The notes under the pieces were generated by a model. The model made no database searches. It worked only from the letters and a program-made list of their open reading frames with translations, and was not told where the DNA came from. From the NCBI GenBank assembly GCA_003223245.1, contig QHYI01000127.1:1-39198 (forward strand): 39,198 nucleotides of DNA, given 5' to 3'. The stretch comes from Acidobacteriota bacterium. GTDB lineage: Bacteria; Acidobacteriota; Terriglobia; Acidiferrales; UBA7541. Below, in pieces: positions 18,172 to 25,596 of this stretch (position 1 is the stretch's first letter; every line of letters begins with the position of its first letter). The position numbers and the translations under genes were made by a program.

Positions 18172-19623
18172 ATGGCTGCTGAAGAAGACAAAAAGTTTGA
18201 CGCGGTTTTGGGCGGGTTCCTCGTCAGCGACCTGCGCGGCCATGCCGGGCATCTCCATTGCCCGGAATCGGACGTGCTCGCCGCCTACCATGAGCGCTCG
18301 CTTCTGCCCGAAGAAATGAATTCATGGAAAGAACACATGGTAGGCTGCGCGCGTTGCCAGGCCGTTCTTGCCGAGCTCGAAGCCACCGATTCCATTTCGC
18401 TTGAAAAAGCGTCTGAGAAAGAAGTCCCGCTGCCGGCCGCAGCCGAGCCTGCGACTGCTGCTCGTGAAGAGCGAGACACGCCCCATCGAAAGCGCCTGGA
18501 ACAATCTCAAGTCACGTCCATCCCTCACCGCGTGCGCTGGACATGGCTCGCGCCTGCCGGAGCCCTTGCGGCTGGTTTGCTCGTCTGGATTGCTTGGCAC
18601 GAAAATCAGCCGCCACAATTGAAGACTCTTTCCGAAACCAAAACAGCAAAGCTCGAACCGGCTTCCCCAGCGACGCCCGGGCCATCCGCCACTCCCCAAG
18701 CCCCAACATCTTCATCGCTCGACGAGTCCCGGCAAGATCAGTTGACTAGCCTTTCCAAGGATCAAAAGGCAGTCAGCGGAATTGCATCGGCCGAAAAATC
18801 AGTAGCGCCGGAGAATCTGAAGCATCTCGAAACATCGAACTCCCGCAGACGGGTCGGTTCCCCCAGCTCCGCTGCCGACAAGGAAGCGGGAGAGCGTCAA
18901 GAATTTAAGCGCGACTCCGCGTTAAGGGCCGATCAGTCGCAAAACCAGCCTGCGCAGGAAGCCAAAGCCGGAGTTGCAGGAGCCATGGCAGAGACCGTGG
19001 AAGTGCAGACTTCCGCTGCTAATGCCCAGGTGCAAGCACAACACGCGCAGCAAGACCAATTGAAGGCACAAAAAGTCCCCGGCGCCGGTCCTCGTGCGCA
19101 GGCAGAGTCGGTGAAGAAACAAAAGCCAGAGTCACCTGCTTATCGCCGGGCGGCAACTCTCGCGGGGACGCCTGCCGTTCCCGGTCCACCGCCTCTTTCA
19201 CCGGCTCCAGCGGCCGCTTTCAACGACCGTGTTTCTCTCGAACTCGCCGGGGCCATCGCTCCGCATGTGATTTCCGCGCCGGACAAGAAGACCCTCTGGC
19301 GCGCCGGTCATGCCGGCATGATCGAATTCTCCAATAATGGCGGCGCCTCTTGGTCGCGGCAGACCAGCAATGTGCTGGTTGATCTGACCGCTGGCTCGGC
19401 TCCGTTGGACAAGGTGTGCTGGATCGTGGGTCGCGCCGGAACCATCCTCCTCACCACCGATGCTGGCACGCACTGGACTATTCTTCATTCGCCGCTCGAA
19501 GAAGATTTGGGCGGCGTTCGCGCCACCGATGCGCTCCACTCGACCATCTGGAATCTCGGCAACACCAAAGTGTTCGAAACCTACGACGGCGGCCTTACCT
19601 GGAAGCCCGCGGCGTCGCCGTGA
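18172..19623 (+). CDS. zinc-finger anti-sigma-like membrane protein with Ycf48/BNR-like C-terminus
   Basis: About 483 aa from ATG 18172 (GGGGAG about 8 nt upstream; an in-frame ATG at 18124 lacks an SD). N-terminal residues about 20-65 hold an anti-sigma zf-HC2 pattern: H...C early (HLHCPE) and the HxxxCxxC element HMVGCARCQ. One membrane helix follows (WLAPAGALAAGLLVWIAW, about 125-142). The middle (about 150-350) is low-complexity Ala/Gln/Lys/Ser, likely a disordered periplasmic tether. The C-terminal 130 residues carry BNR/Ycf48-type blades: SNNGGASW, TTDAGTHW and TYDGGLTW. Known zf-HC2 anti-sigma factors hold a sigma factor at the membrane; the exposed propeller-like end would be the sensor. 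The partner is inferred to be the sigma factor 57 bases upstream. Confidence 0.82.
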   Translation: MAAEEDKKFDAVLGGFLVSDLRGHAGHLHCPESDVLAAYHERSLLPEEMNSWKEHMVGCARCQAVLAELEATDSISLEKASEKEVPLPAAAEPATAAREERDTPHRKRLEQSQVTSIPHRVRWTWLAPAGALAAGLLVWIAWHENQPPQLKTLSETKTAKLEPASPATPGPSATPQAPTSSSLDESRQDQLTSLSKDQKAVSGIASAEKSVAPENLKHLETSNSRRRVGSPSSAADKEAGERQEFKRDSALRADQSQNQPAQEAKAGVAGAMAETVEVQTSAANAQVQAQHAQQDQLKAQKVPGAGPRAQAESVKKQKPESPAYRRAATLAGTPAVPGPPPLSPAPAAAFNDRVSLELAGAIAPHVISAPDKKTLWRAGHAGMIEFSNNGGASWSRQTSNVLVDLTAGSAPLDKVCWIVGRAGTILLTTDAGTHWTILHSPLEEDLGGVRATDALHSTIWNLGNTKVFETYDGGLTWKPAASP

Positions 19624-19868
19624 TCGAAGCTTTTTGTGGCCTCGCTTTCTTCTCTGCGCGCTTTGCGTTCTCCTGTGTTAAGAACCTAGTCAACCTCACG
19701 TCCCTTCCATCCGGCGACAGGATAGCTGGGCTATTTTGATTGTTGCCGGGTTCGCAAAGCACCAGGTCCGATGGCGTTCGCGAAAAATTCAGCTGGCTAT
19801 CTTCTGCAAGAAATTCCTCTCGAAGCGTTCTAATTGAGAAGGTAAATTTCGATTGAGGTGAAACCGAA

Positions 19869-21386
19869 ATGAACATCCCCCGAGTCCAGCCCCGCGCGCG
19901 GTTGTTTTGCGCGATTTCAGCAGCCGTAATTCTCGCTGCGAGCGCCCTGATGGCCTATCCAGCGGGCCGTAACAAAGAAGCTTCCGTCGCTCAGGAAAAA
20001 GAACCTGGCCGCGCGGTCCCCGATCAGTCCACCAGCTTGAACGACCAGACCGATCTGAACGTGACCGTCTACAACTCCAACATTGCGCTGGTTCGCGACG
20101 TCCGCAATCTCACGCTCCCCAGAGGCACGTTTCGCTTGAAGTTCATGGACATTGCCGCAACCGTGAACCCCGCCACGGTTCATTTCCGCTCGCTGACCGA
20201 TCCGGAAAAGCTGAGCGTCATCGAACAGAATTACGAATACGATCTGCTTGAGCCCGCGAAACTCCTCGATAAATACGTGGGCAAGGAAGTGACCCTCGTC
20301 CGCACCTATCAGGAAAGCGGCACCACCAAGCACGAAGAAATCAAGGCCACGTTGCTTTCCGACAACAACGGCCCGATCTGGAAAATCGGCAACGACATCG
20401 TCACCGGCCTGTTTGCCGAAAGCTACCGCTTCCCGGAAGTTCCTTCAAATCTTTACGATCGTCCCACGCTGCTCATGTCGCTCGAAAATTATGGGCCGCA
20501 GAAACAGCAGATTGAAGCTTCGTATCTCGCGAACAATCTTTCCTGGAATGCCGACTACGTGCTTACCGTCGCCCGCGACGACAAGAACGCCGATCTGGAC
20601 GGCTGGGTCACCGTCACCAACAACAGCGGCACCGCTTTTCACAACGCGCATCTCCAGCTCGTTGCCGGTGAAGTGAATCGCGTCCAGCCGCCCGCTCCCA
20701 TGCCAGCTGCCATTGCCAAGGAAGCTTTTTCGAATAGAGCCGCCGCTCCGCAATTCCAGCAGGAAGCCTTCAGCGAATACCATCTGTACACGCTGGGCCG
20801 CAAAACTTCCGTCGAGGACAAAGAAACCAAGCAGCTTAGTTTGCTCCAGGGTTCAGGCATCCCCGTGGAAAAACTTTTCGTCGTCAACGGCCAGAGCTAC
20901 TACTACCGTAATCCGCAAACGCCCGGCGCGCCGCTAAAAGATCCTGTGCTGGTCTATTACAAATTCAAGAACGAGGAGAAAAACGGCCTCGGCATTCCTC
21001 TTCCCGCCGGCAACGTGCGCGTCTATCAGAAAGACTCACGGGGTGGCATCCTCTTTGCCGGAGAAGACCGCATCGACCACACGCCCAAAGACGAAGAAGT
21101 CGGCATCCACATCGGCAACGCGTTCGATGTGATCGCTGAGCACAAACAGATCGACTACAAGCACGTGGACACGCACACTTGGGAATTCGAGTACGAAGTC
21201 ACCCTGCGCAATCACAAGGACATCCCGATCATCGTTCAAGTGAACGAACCTATCGGCGGCGATTGGGAAATGCTCTCCTCCAATTACAAGTACACGAAGA
21301 CCGCGGCTTTCGCGGCGCAGTTCAACGTTCCGGTGGCCAAGGACGGCACTTCCGTGCTCAAGTATCGCGTGCGCGCCAAGTGGTAG
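19869..21386 (+). CDS. exported DUF4139 domain protein
   Basis: 505 aa. The signal peptide is ARLFCAISAAVILAASALMA. The ATG at 19869 is preceded by GAGGTG about 9 nt away. The mature part begins with the strand TDLNVTVYNSNIALVRDVRN, typical of DUF4139 proteins, then a long beta-rich domain (LSWNADYVLTVARDDKNADL and GWVTVTNNSGTAFHNAHLQL). The C-terminal half shows PVLVYYKFKNEEKNGLGIPL, PAGNVRVYQKD and VEHKQID-like strands ending VLKYRVRAKW. The biochemical role of DUF4139 is not established; mucoidy-inhibitor-A-like proteins carry a similar region. It lies 245 bases after the anti-sigma-like gene and may be in that regulon, which is inference. Confidence 0.85.
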   Translation: MNIPRVQPRARLFCAISAAVILAASALMAYPAGRNKEASVAQEKEPGRAVPDQSTSLNDQTDLNVTVYNSNIALVRDVRNLTLPRGTFRLKFMDIAATVNPATVHFRSLTDPEKLSVIEQNYEYDLLEPAKLLDKYVGKEVTLVRTYQESGTTKHEEIKATLLSDNNGPIWKIGNDIVTGLFAESYRFPEVPSNLYDRPTLLMSLENYGPQKQQIEASYLANNLSWNADYVLTVARDDKNADLDGWVTVTNNSGTAFHNAHLQLVAGEVNRVQPPAPMPAAIAKEAFSNRAAAPQFQQEAFSEYHLYTLGRKTSVEDKETKQLSLLQGSGIPVEKLFVVNGQSYYYRNPQTPGAPLKDPVLVYYKFKNEEKNGLGIPLPAGNVRVYQKDSRGGILFAGEDRIDHTPKDEEVGIHIGNAFDVIAEHKQIDYKHVDTHTWEFEYEVTLRNHKDIPIIVQVNEPIGGDWEMLSSNYKYTKTAAFAAQFNVPVAKDGTSVLKYRVRAKW

Positions 21387-21409
21387 TTTTCCTGGCGTGG
21401 GAGGCTAGC

Positions 21410-21666
21410 ATGCGTCGTTCCAGGCTTCTTTCGGTTGCTTCTTTTTCGCATTGTTCTGCACTTCTAACATCGTCCTGGCGCCTCGTCTTCTTCTTGCCAC
21501 GATAACTTTCGCGCCCGGGTTGGTTGCCCAAACCGCCGCCACTGGCGCTCTGTCGGAAATTGTGACGGACGCGTCCGGCGCAACCATTCTCGGAGCGCAA
21601 GTGAAGGTTACCAGCGATAGCTCCGGCCACGCCTCATTCAGCTTGCGCTCCAAACTATCGTTCTGA
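21410..21666 (+). pseudogene. decayed start of a TonB-dependent receptor / carboxypeptidase-regulatory-like protein
   Basis: An ATG at 21410 has a strong SD (GGGAGG, 5-nt gap) and begins a signal-peptide-like sequence (MRRSRLLSVASFSHCSALL) that stops after about 31 codons. In another frame (read from about 21439) the sequence continues as a hydrophobic end, then GLVAQTAATGALSEIVTDAS and GATILGAQVKVTSDSSGH. This is the well-known opening of acidobacterial TonB-dependent receptors: signal peptide, QTA.TG, then the carboxypeptidase-regulatory-like strand 'G.VTD.SGA...GA.V.VT'. It stops at 21666. So it carries a frameshift within the signal region and lacks roughly 1000 residues of barrel. The remnant call is inference from motif order. 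Confidence 0.65.
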
Positions 21667-22005
21667 CTAGCTTTTGCCGAAGGCCAATTCGGCTTGCGCA
21701 TCGAGTTTTGAAACGAGTCCTCTAGTGCTGCAACACAGCGTCATCTTTGTGAGGTCTTATACGCCTGAATACGCATCTACATGAGTCGCGCGTGGCCGAG
21801 CCTGCCTGCTCAGTGCTGGCCTTAGAGAACGATTTTAGAACTCTGATTGCCTCCGGGGAAGCCCTTCCCGAGCTATAGTTGACAAATTCTGTTAGTTAAG
21901 GTTTGCATCACCCAGCACAACCTCGTTCGTCACTGTCCTGTCACTGCCTGGCTAGCGCAGAATCTCCCGGACGTCCCCAATCAACCTGGTGAACGAGGAT
22001 CGCGC
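21667..22005. other. intergenic region upstream of the DUF6527 gene
   Basis: About 340 bases. No gene is seen. A consensus -35 (TTGACA, 21879-21884) is followed 18 nt later by a weak -10 (TTGCAT, 21903-21908), a possible promoter for the DUF6527 gene about 100 bases downstream. No further remnant of the receptor gene can be recognised in it. Confidence 0.4.
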
Positions 22006-22412
22006 ATGACGCGCCGGACTGCCCTTGCCCACGAGTTCGTCGAATACATGCCCGACCAGCTTAAGGACGGCGTCCTTTACGTCTCCATTCCCTTCGCTAC
22101 TGGGGCCCACAAGTGTTGCTGTGGGTGCGGCCAGGAGGTGGTGACCCCTCTCAGTCCCACTGACTGGAAGCTCATTTTTGACGGGCGTTCCATTTCCTTG
22201 GACCCGTCCAACTGGAGCTTCCCTTGCAAATCTCACTACTGGATACGCAGCGGCACAGGGTCCGATGGGCCGGCATGTGGACCCATGAGCAAATCGAAGC
22301 CAGCCGAGCGGCAGATCGAACGGCGAAGGAAAAGTATTTTGGTGCTGATGCTGCGGCTCCGACTGAGCCCAAAGCCAAACGACCTATCTGGAGCAGACTG
22401 AAGGGGTGGTGA
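22006..22412 (+). pseudogene. DUF6527-family gene interrupted by a frameshift
   Basis: The first frame encodes about 82 residues with family hallmarks: HEFVEYMPDQLKDGVLYVSI, the Cys cluster HKCCCGCG (about residues 35-42), VVTPLSPTDWKL and SFPCKSHYWIR. Just after that point (22249-22259) the expected continuation RVRWAGMWTHEQIEASRAAD, followed by KEKYFG, is in a different frame and runs to a stop at 22412. Restoring one missing base, or removing two, would give about 136 aa, normal for the family. The Cys cluster suggests zinc binding. From memory, DUF6527 genes occur in bacterial ubiquitin-like (multiubiquitin/E1/JAB) operons; none of those partners are here. The SD GAGGA lies 6 nt before the ATG. 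It converges on the AbiEii gene with only 5 bases between the stops. Confidence 0.75.
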
Positions 22413-22417
22413 GACAT

Positions 22418-23310
22418 TTACGGCATTTCCTCGCTTAGCTTTTCAGCCAGCGCCTGTTCCCTCTGATGGCGATCCGCTGCGAGTCTTTGCTCCTCCGAAG
22501 TGAGATTCGCCAGGAAGCGAAACCCTCGTACACAATCGGTACAGATCTTTCCACGGTTAATTCTCGCGTCGCGCCGGACGAGGTCGCGCAAGTCATCCCA
22601 GTCAAATTCAGCGCCGCGCTCGAATTTCTCCATCAGCTGCGCCGGATCGAAACTGTCGCGTGCCTGCCAGAGTTTTAGCACCACCAATCGACGAATGCGA
22701 TCCTGTTGCAGGGGCCGCGTCGCGTACATCCCCAAATCATAAATGTCCCGCGCCTTGTTGCGTTGATAGCAGGCGCGAATTTTTTCCCCGAGTATCTCGG
22801 CCAGCGCCAGGCACGTAACCTCGACGGGCGCGAACGGCAGCAGCTCAAAATAACTCTGCGCGCATTGAGGTCTGCGCTCTGGCGGCAGCGTGGGCGTTTC
22901 GCGCCGGCTGATTTGCAGCTTGATTTCAATTTCACCCGAGGCGTTCCATTCATGCGCGTATGTCGGATTGACGCCCCATGAGAGGCCGTCAACCGTTTCG
23001 TAATAACTGTTGTCAGGAATGTGAAACTTGATGCCGTGAAATTCCTGCTCGAAAGCGCCCATCATTGCCAGAATTGTGTCCTCGTGGTCGTGCTCCTCCA
23101 AGTGAAGTCCAGATCGGTCGAGAATCTTCCCTGGCTTCCGATGAACATTTTCCGAAGGCATGTACCACCCTTAAATGCGAGCCTGTCAAGAATTCCGCGC
23201 TCGGAAAGAAGCTGCAGCAGGAACGTCAGAACAACTTCCTTCTCCGCGATCATCATGTCCCGCAAGCCCGACTGGGTTGAATAACGCCGCACCTGTGCTT
23301 CGGTCAGCAT
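22418..23310 (-). pseudogene. AbiEii-family nucleotidyltransferase toxin, frameshifted
   Basis: The N-terminal part reads from ATG 23310, four bases after the AbiEi stop. It contains LAFKGGTCLRKMFIG and the nucleotidyltransferase signature SQGRFSTDLDFT, then derails to a stop (23062). From 23100 onward a second frame continues exactly where the family should: LEEHDHEDTILAMMGAFEQ, then LGEKIRACYQRNKARDIYDL near the conserved C-terminal Lys/Arg-Asp block, ending at 22418. The break sits between DLDFT and LEEHDHED and fits one deleted base near 23100-23103. Repaired length is about 297 aa, normal for AbiEii. Known AbiEii proteins are type IV toxins transferring nucleotides. As written, the reading frame cannot make a full toxin; a sequencing error is equally possible. 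Confidence 0.87.
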
Positions 23311-23313
23311 GTC

Positions 23314-24189
23314 TCATGCGTACTTCTTAAGAGTCTTTCGATGACCGAGTCCGGCGCTTTCTCGCAATTCCTCGCGCGGCACGTTGACGAACAAGCGCCA
23401 TGTCTCGTCGTAGCCGACGGCGCCCCTCAACTTCACCGAAGGATTGGGCCCCATCCAGGTTTTCGGCCCTTGCGCTGCGCGCCGCAGCAGGCGTTCGCGA
23501 ATATCGGCCAGCACGTCCGCCTTGACGTGATCGACGAGCCATCCGAACCTACGAACCAGCGCCGTCGAATTAATCTTTTCCAGATAATCTAGCGCCCGCG
23601 GCCAGTCGAAGCGGCGGCTTGCGGCCGCGAAAATCGACGCGGCTTCTCCGACGCCGCCGGCAAGCGCAGGCCTGTCGATGCAGTCAATAGCCGTCTTCTC
23701 GCGGTCGGACATCATGACCGTGTATCCAAGAACGTCCGCGGGGCCAAAGCCAAAAAACTTCTGCGGCGCGGGATTGACGATGCGAACCCGCCCCTCGCCC
23801 ACAGTACGGCCGCGCAGATGCGCGGGCGTCACAACGATGACTGACTCGCGATGTTGCGTGGTCAGTCCATAGTGCGCTGCCGCGCTCCCGTAGCCGATGT
23901 AATAAGGATCGGCAATCCGGCTCGCGAGCGCGAGCAGGTTACTCTCTCCCAGGGCATCCGGCCCTTGCTCGGGCGGAATAACGATGTATTCGCCCCAGCT
24001 CGCCCTCTCTAACCAGCCCTTTCGGCGGAGAGACTCGATCACCTTGTCGGCCGCTTTCGGTTTTACTCCCAGAAGCTTAATAATCTCCGCGCGGCCCACA
24101 TCCCGCCGTTTCTCTTCGGCGAGCGCAAGCACAACCCGGCTCTCCTGGGGCGACAGGGTTCTTATATTGCTGCGATCCATGATATTCAT
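23314..24189 (-). CDS. AbiEi-family antitoxin of a type IV toxin-antitoxin system
   Basis: 291 aa, uninterrupted. Residues about 12-70 form a winged helix-turn-helix (VLALAEEKRRDVGRAEIIKL, then SLRRKGWLERASWGEYIVIP). Next is the family's conserved patch (DPYYIGYGSAAAHYGLTTQ) and the AbiEi C-terminal region (FFGFGPADVLGYTVMMSDRE, KTAIDCIDRP). AbiEi proteins neutralise AbiEii and repress their own operon by binding inverted repeats in the promoter. Both halves of that picture are present here: the toxin gene follows by 4 bases and two repeats flank the promoter. ATG 24189 is used. The only SD-like run, GGGGGG, lies inside the nearer inverted repeat about 10 nt upstream, so repressor binding may also cover the RBS region. 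An ATG at 24180 is an alternative start. Confidence 0.9.
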   Translation of the reverse strand: MNIMDRSNIRTLSPQESRVVLALAEEKRRDVGRAEIIKLLGVKPKAADKVIESLRRKGWLERASWGEYIVIPPEQGPDALGESNLLALASRIADPYYIGYGSAAAHYGLTTQHRESVIVVTPAHLRGRTVGEGRVRIVNPAPQKFFGFGPADVLGYTVMMSDREKTAIDCIDRPALAGGVGEAASIFAAASRRFDWPRALDYLEKINSTALVRRFGWLVDHVKADVLADIRERLLRRAAQGPKTWMGPNPSVKLRGAVGYDETWRLFVNVPREELRESAGLGHRKTLKKYA

Positions 24190-24192
24190 TTA

Positions 24193-24240
24193 CACAAAAC
24201 CCCCCGTATAAGGGGGTTTTGACGAATAAAATATCAATTT
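24193..24240. repeat. AbiE operator copy A (48-bp direct repeat with inverted repeat)
   Basis: The first copy of a direct repeat that recurs exactly 74 bp away, 40 of 48 positions identical. Inside it CAAAACCCCC (24195-24204) pairs with GGGGGTTTTG (24212-24221), a perfect 10-bp inverted repeat with a 7-nt centre. It overlaps the predicted transcription start and -10 of the AbiEi promoter and ends a few bases before the AbiEi start codon. Confidence 0.85.
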
Positions 24241-24256
24241 TCAGCCACATTGTCAA
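24228..24256 (-). promoter_or_regulatory. sigma-70-type promoter of the abiEi-abiEii operon
   Basis: Read on the minus strand: a perfect -35 TTGACA (24256-24251), exactly 17 nt, then TATTTT (24233-24228). Transcription would begin near 24221, at the edge of inverted repeat A. Repeat B lies just upstream of the -35. Binding at both would bracket the promoter, as reported for AbiEi autoregulation. The -10 is itself part of the duplicated repeat; the second copy (24302-24307) has no -35 partner. Confidence 0.8.
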
Positions 24257-24266
24257 CATTTAGATG

Positions 24267-24314
24267 CACAAAACACCCTGTCCAAGGGGGTTTTGTGAAA
24301 TAAAATATCGATTT
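24267..24314. repeat. AbiE operator copy B (48-bp direct repeat with inverted repeat)
   Basis: The second copy, offset +74 from copy A. The inverted repeat is longer but has one mismatch: CACAAAACACCCT (24267-24279) with AGGGGGTTTTGTG (24285-24297), 5-nt centre. The right half AAGGGGGTTTTG and the AATAAAATATC segment match copy A exactly. The 74-bp spacing is close to seven helical turns, so two bound proteins would lie on the same face, which suits cooperative binding (inference). Confidence 0.85.
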
Positions 24315-24452
24315 CTGGAGTCATATCGGATTCGGACTGCTGTTGCGGTCGATGTCACTAGTACCACAACGCATGAAGCAGAGAGGAGCTAAGTCGTGTA
24401 AATACAATGAGGTAGAGAGATGGCACACCGGACGTGCCGCTAGACGACGCGC

Positions 24453-24650
24453 TTAGGCGGCCTCTGCAGTCTCGTAAATTCGTTCGGTTTCGTCCCAAAT
24501 ACGAGTCAGTTCCCGCCCCTTGGGACACAAGTTCTTCAGCCGGGCCCGTTCTGCGCCCGCGTTGCGGCATCGTTTGCAGCGACGCCAATGGCCCGCGGCC
24601 CGCTCAAAAGCCATCTCCGGATCTAGCAACACAAGCCGTTTCCTTGCCAT
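24453..24650 (-). CDS. small Cys-rich hypothetical protein
   Basis: 65 aa, start ATG 24650. It has a CxxC pair followed by a third Cys (RRCKRC, then NLCPKGRELTRIW), which could be a small zinc site, in a basic, charged protein. Its layout resembles small accessory-region hypothetical proteins with 'C..C...LC.RGREL...W', but I cannot name a family. There is no clear SD. The gene lies between the AbiE promoter repeats and another Cys-rich gene. It could be a chance frame. Confidence 0.42.
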   Translation of the reverse strand: MARKRLVLLDPEMAFERAAGHWRRCKRCRNAGAERARLKNLCPKGRELTRIWDETERIYETAEAA

Positions 24651-25024
24651 GAGGCGACCACCATGCCAGACTGCGAGCGGCTGCGCAATCCTGTCTTTTG
24701 GTCCGGTTTCTATGGAAGAAAGAGGCTATTTAGGGCGAAATCAGCGATTTTGACGGGTTCCATAGCGTCTTGCGAACAGAAAGTCAATCGGGATTGTGTT
24801 AAAAAAATTTCATTTTGCCTAGACAAGAAGTGGCGCAGTTCGATCCTCAAACCATCGCGACGGACGGGCTCGCGGAGATGGGCACTGGCACATGGGCACA
24901 GGGACAAGGCTCGGATAGTTTAGCAAGAGGCGAAAAAACTCTAGTGACGATTGTTCCCGGCGACCAATCTCACCGCGGTTATGCAGCATTACCTGCGTGC
25001 CGTGCGAAGTGGGGGCCCTCGAAC
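24651..25024. other. intergenic stretch with no recognisable gene
   Basis: About 370 bases separate two leftward small genes. Open frames on both strands have no SD, no recognisable motif and odd composition. No repeat or strong promoter was seen. Confidence 0.5.
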
Positions 25025-25414
25025 CTAATGGAAGAGGTCTTTACCCGTCGAGTCGGAGCTCCCGGCGTGAGAAGAACTCGATGGGATGTCGCCGTCAACG
25101 TGGCTTGCCCTGCATTTGGGGCAACGCCAAAGCCGATACTTGGGATGCCCTGGTTGTGTTTCGCACACGTACATAAGCTGGGAATCCATTCGACACGTTA
25201 CACGTGGCAGACCGCAATCGACCCTCTGAGGGACAGATCTTCTTGCGCCCACGAAATATCCCTTCGCGACTTGATAACAGAAGGGGCAGTCTGGTATGGG
25301 ACAGGCATAAATAACGTGCTCCGGGTCAGCGACGATCAAGTGAGGCGGTGTCATCTCGATGAGGTGCTCGAAACAAAGGGGCTGGATTGCTTGTTCTCTT
25401 GTGGAATCAAACAT
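25025..25414 (-). CDS. zinc-ribbon-like hypothetical protein
   Basis: 129 aa from ATG 25414, which has AAGGAG 6 nt upstream; an in-frame ATG at 25573 has no such site and adds an unconvincing 53 residues. The protein has two Cys clusters: PLCFEHLIEM followed by YACPIPDCPFCYQVAKGYF, then the later RVTCRMDSQLMYVCETQPGH and the RLWRCPKCRASH pair. The arrangement (Cys-His near the start, a YxCxxxxC..YxxxxGY core, then CxxC near the end) resembles a family of short acidobacterial proteins of unknown function; this is an impression. Probably zinc-binding. It is divergent from the rplU promoter. Confidence 0.72.
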   Translation of the reverse strand: MFDSTREQAIQPLCFEHLIEMTPPHLIVADPEHVIYACPIPDCPFCYQVAKGYFVGARRSVPQRVDCGLPRVTCRMDSQLMYVCETQPGHPKYRLWRCPKCRASHVDGDIPSSSSHAGSSDSTGKDLFH

Positions 25415-25513
25415 GCAACGCTCCTTATGTCTTGGAGATCTTTCTTGCTCTCTCAATCTACCACCGGGAGTCCGCGTGTCAATCCCTGACGAGAAAGGCA
25501 ATGAAAAGCAGCA

Positions 25514-25543
25514 TTGACGATTGTGAGAGCCGGCTTCTATAAT
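25514..25543 (+). promoter_or_regulatory. sigma-70-type promoter of rplU-rpmA
   Basis: TTGACG (25514-25519), an 18-nt spacer, then a perfect TATAAT (25538-25543). The expected start is near 25550, leaving a leader of about 47 nt before the rplU ATG, which has a GGGAGGAAAGG SD. This is the cleanest promoter in the window and opens the long housekeeping block. Confidence 0.8.
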
Positions 25544-25596
25544 TGGGGTTTGTCTTAAGCCATTTCTAGTCACTTAAAGCGCGCTGGGAGGAAAGG

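Noticed and set aside
24195-24221. The C6/G5 inverted repeat read as an intrinsic terminator
   Set aside because: It has a T4 run after the stem on the plus strand, but it lies in the AbiEi promoter region as one of two matched repeats around a promoter, which fits an operator better.
24815-25489. Plus-strand frame of 224 aa in the accessory region
   Set aside because: It overlaps the minus-strand Cys-rich gene, which has an AAGGAG SD at 6 nt and a coherent Cys pattern. This frame has no SD or motif.
21667-25596. CRISPR array, integrase, IS ends or attachment site in the accessory region
   Set aside because: No regular spacer-repeat series, no transposase or integrase frame, no tRNA and no flanking direct repeat were seen. 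The only direct repeat is the AbiE operator pair.
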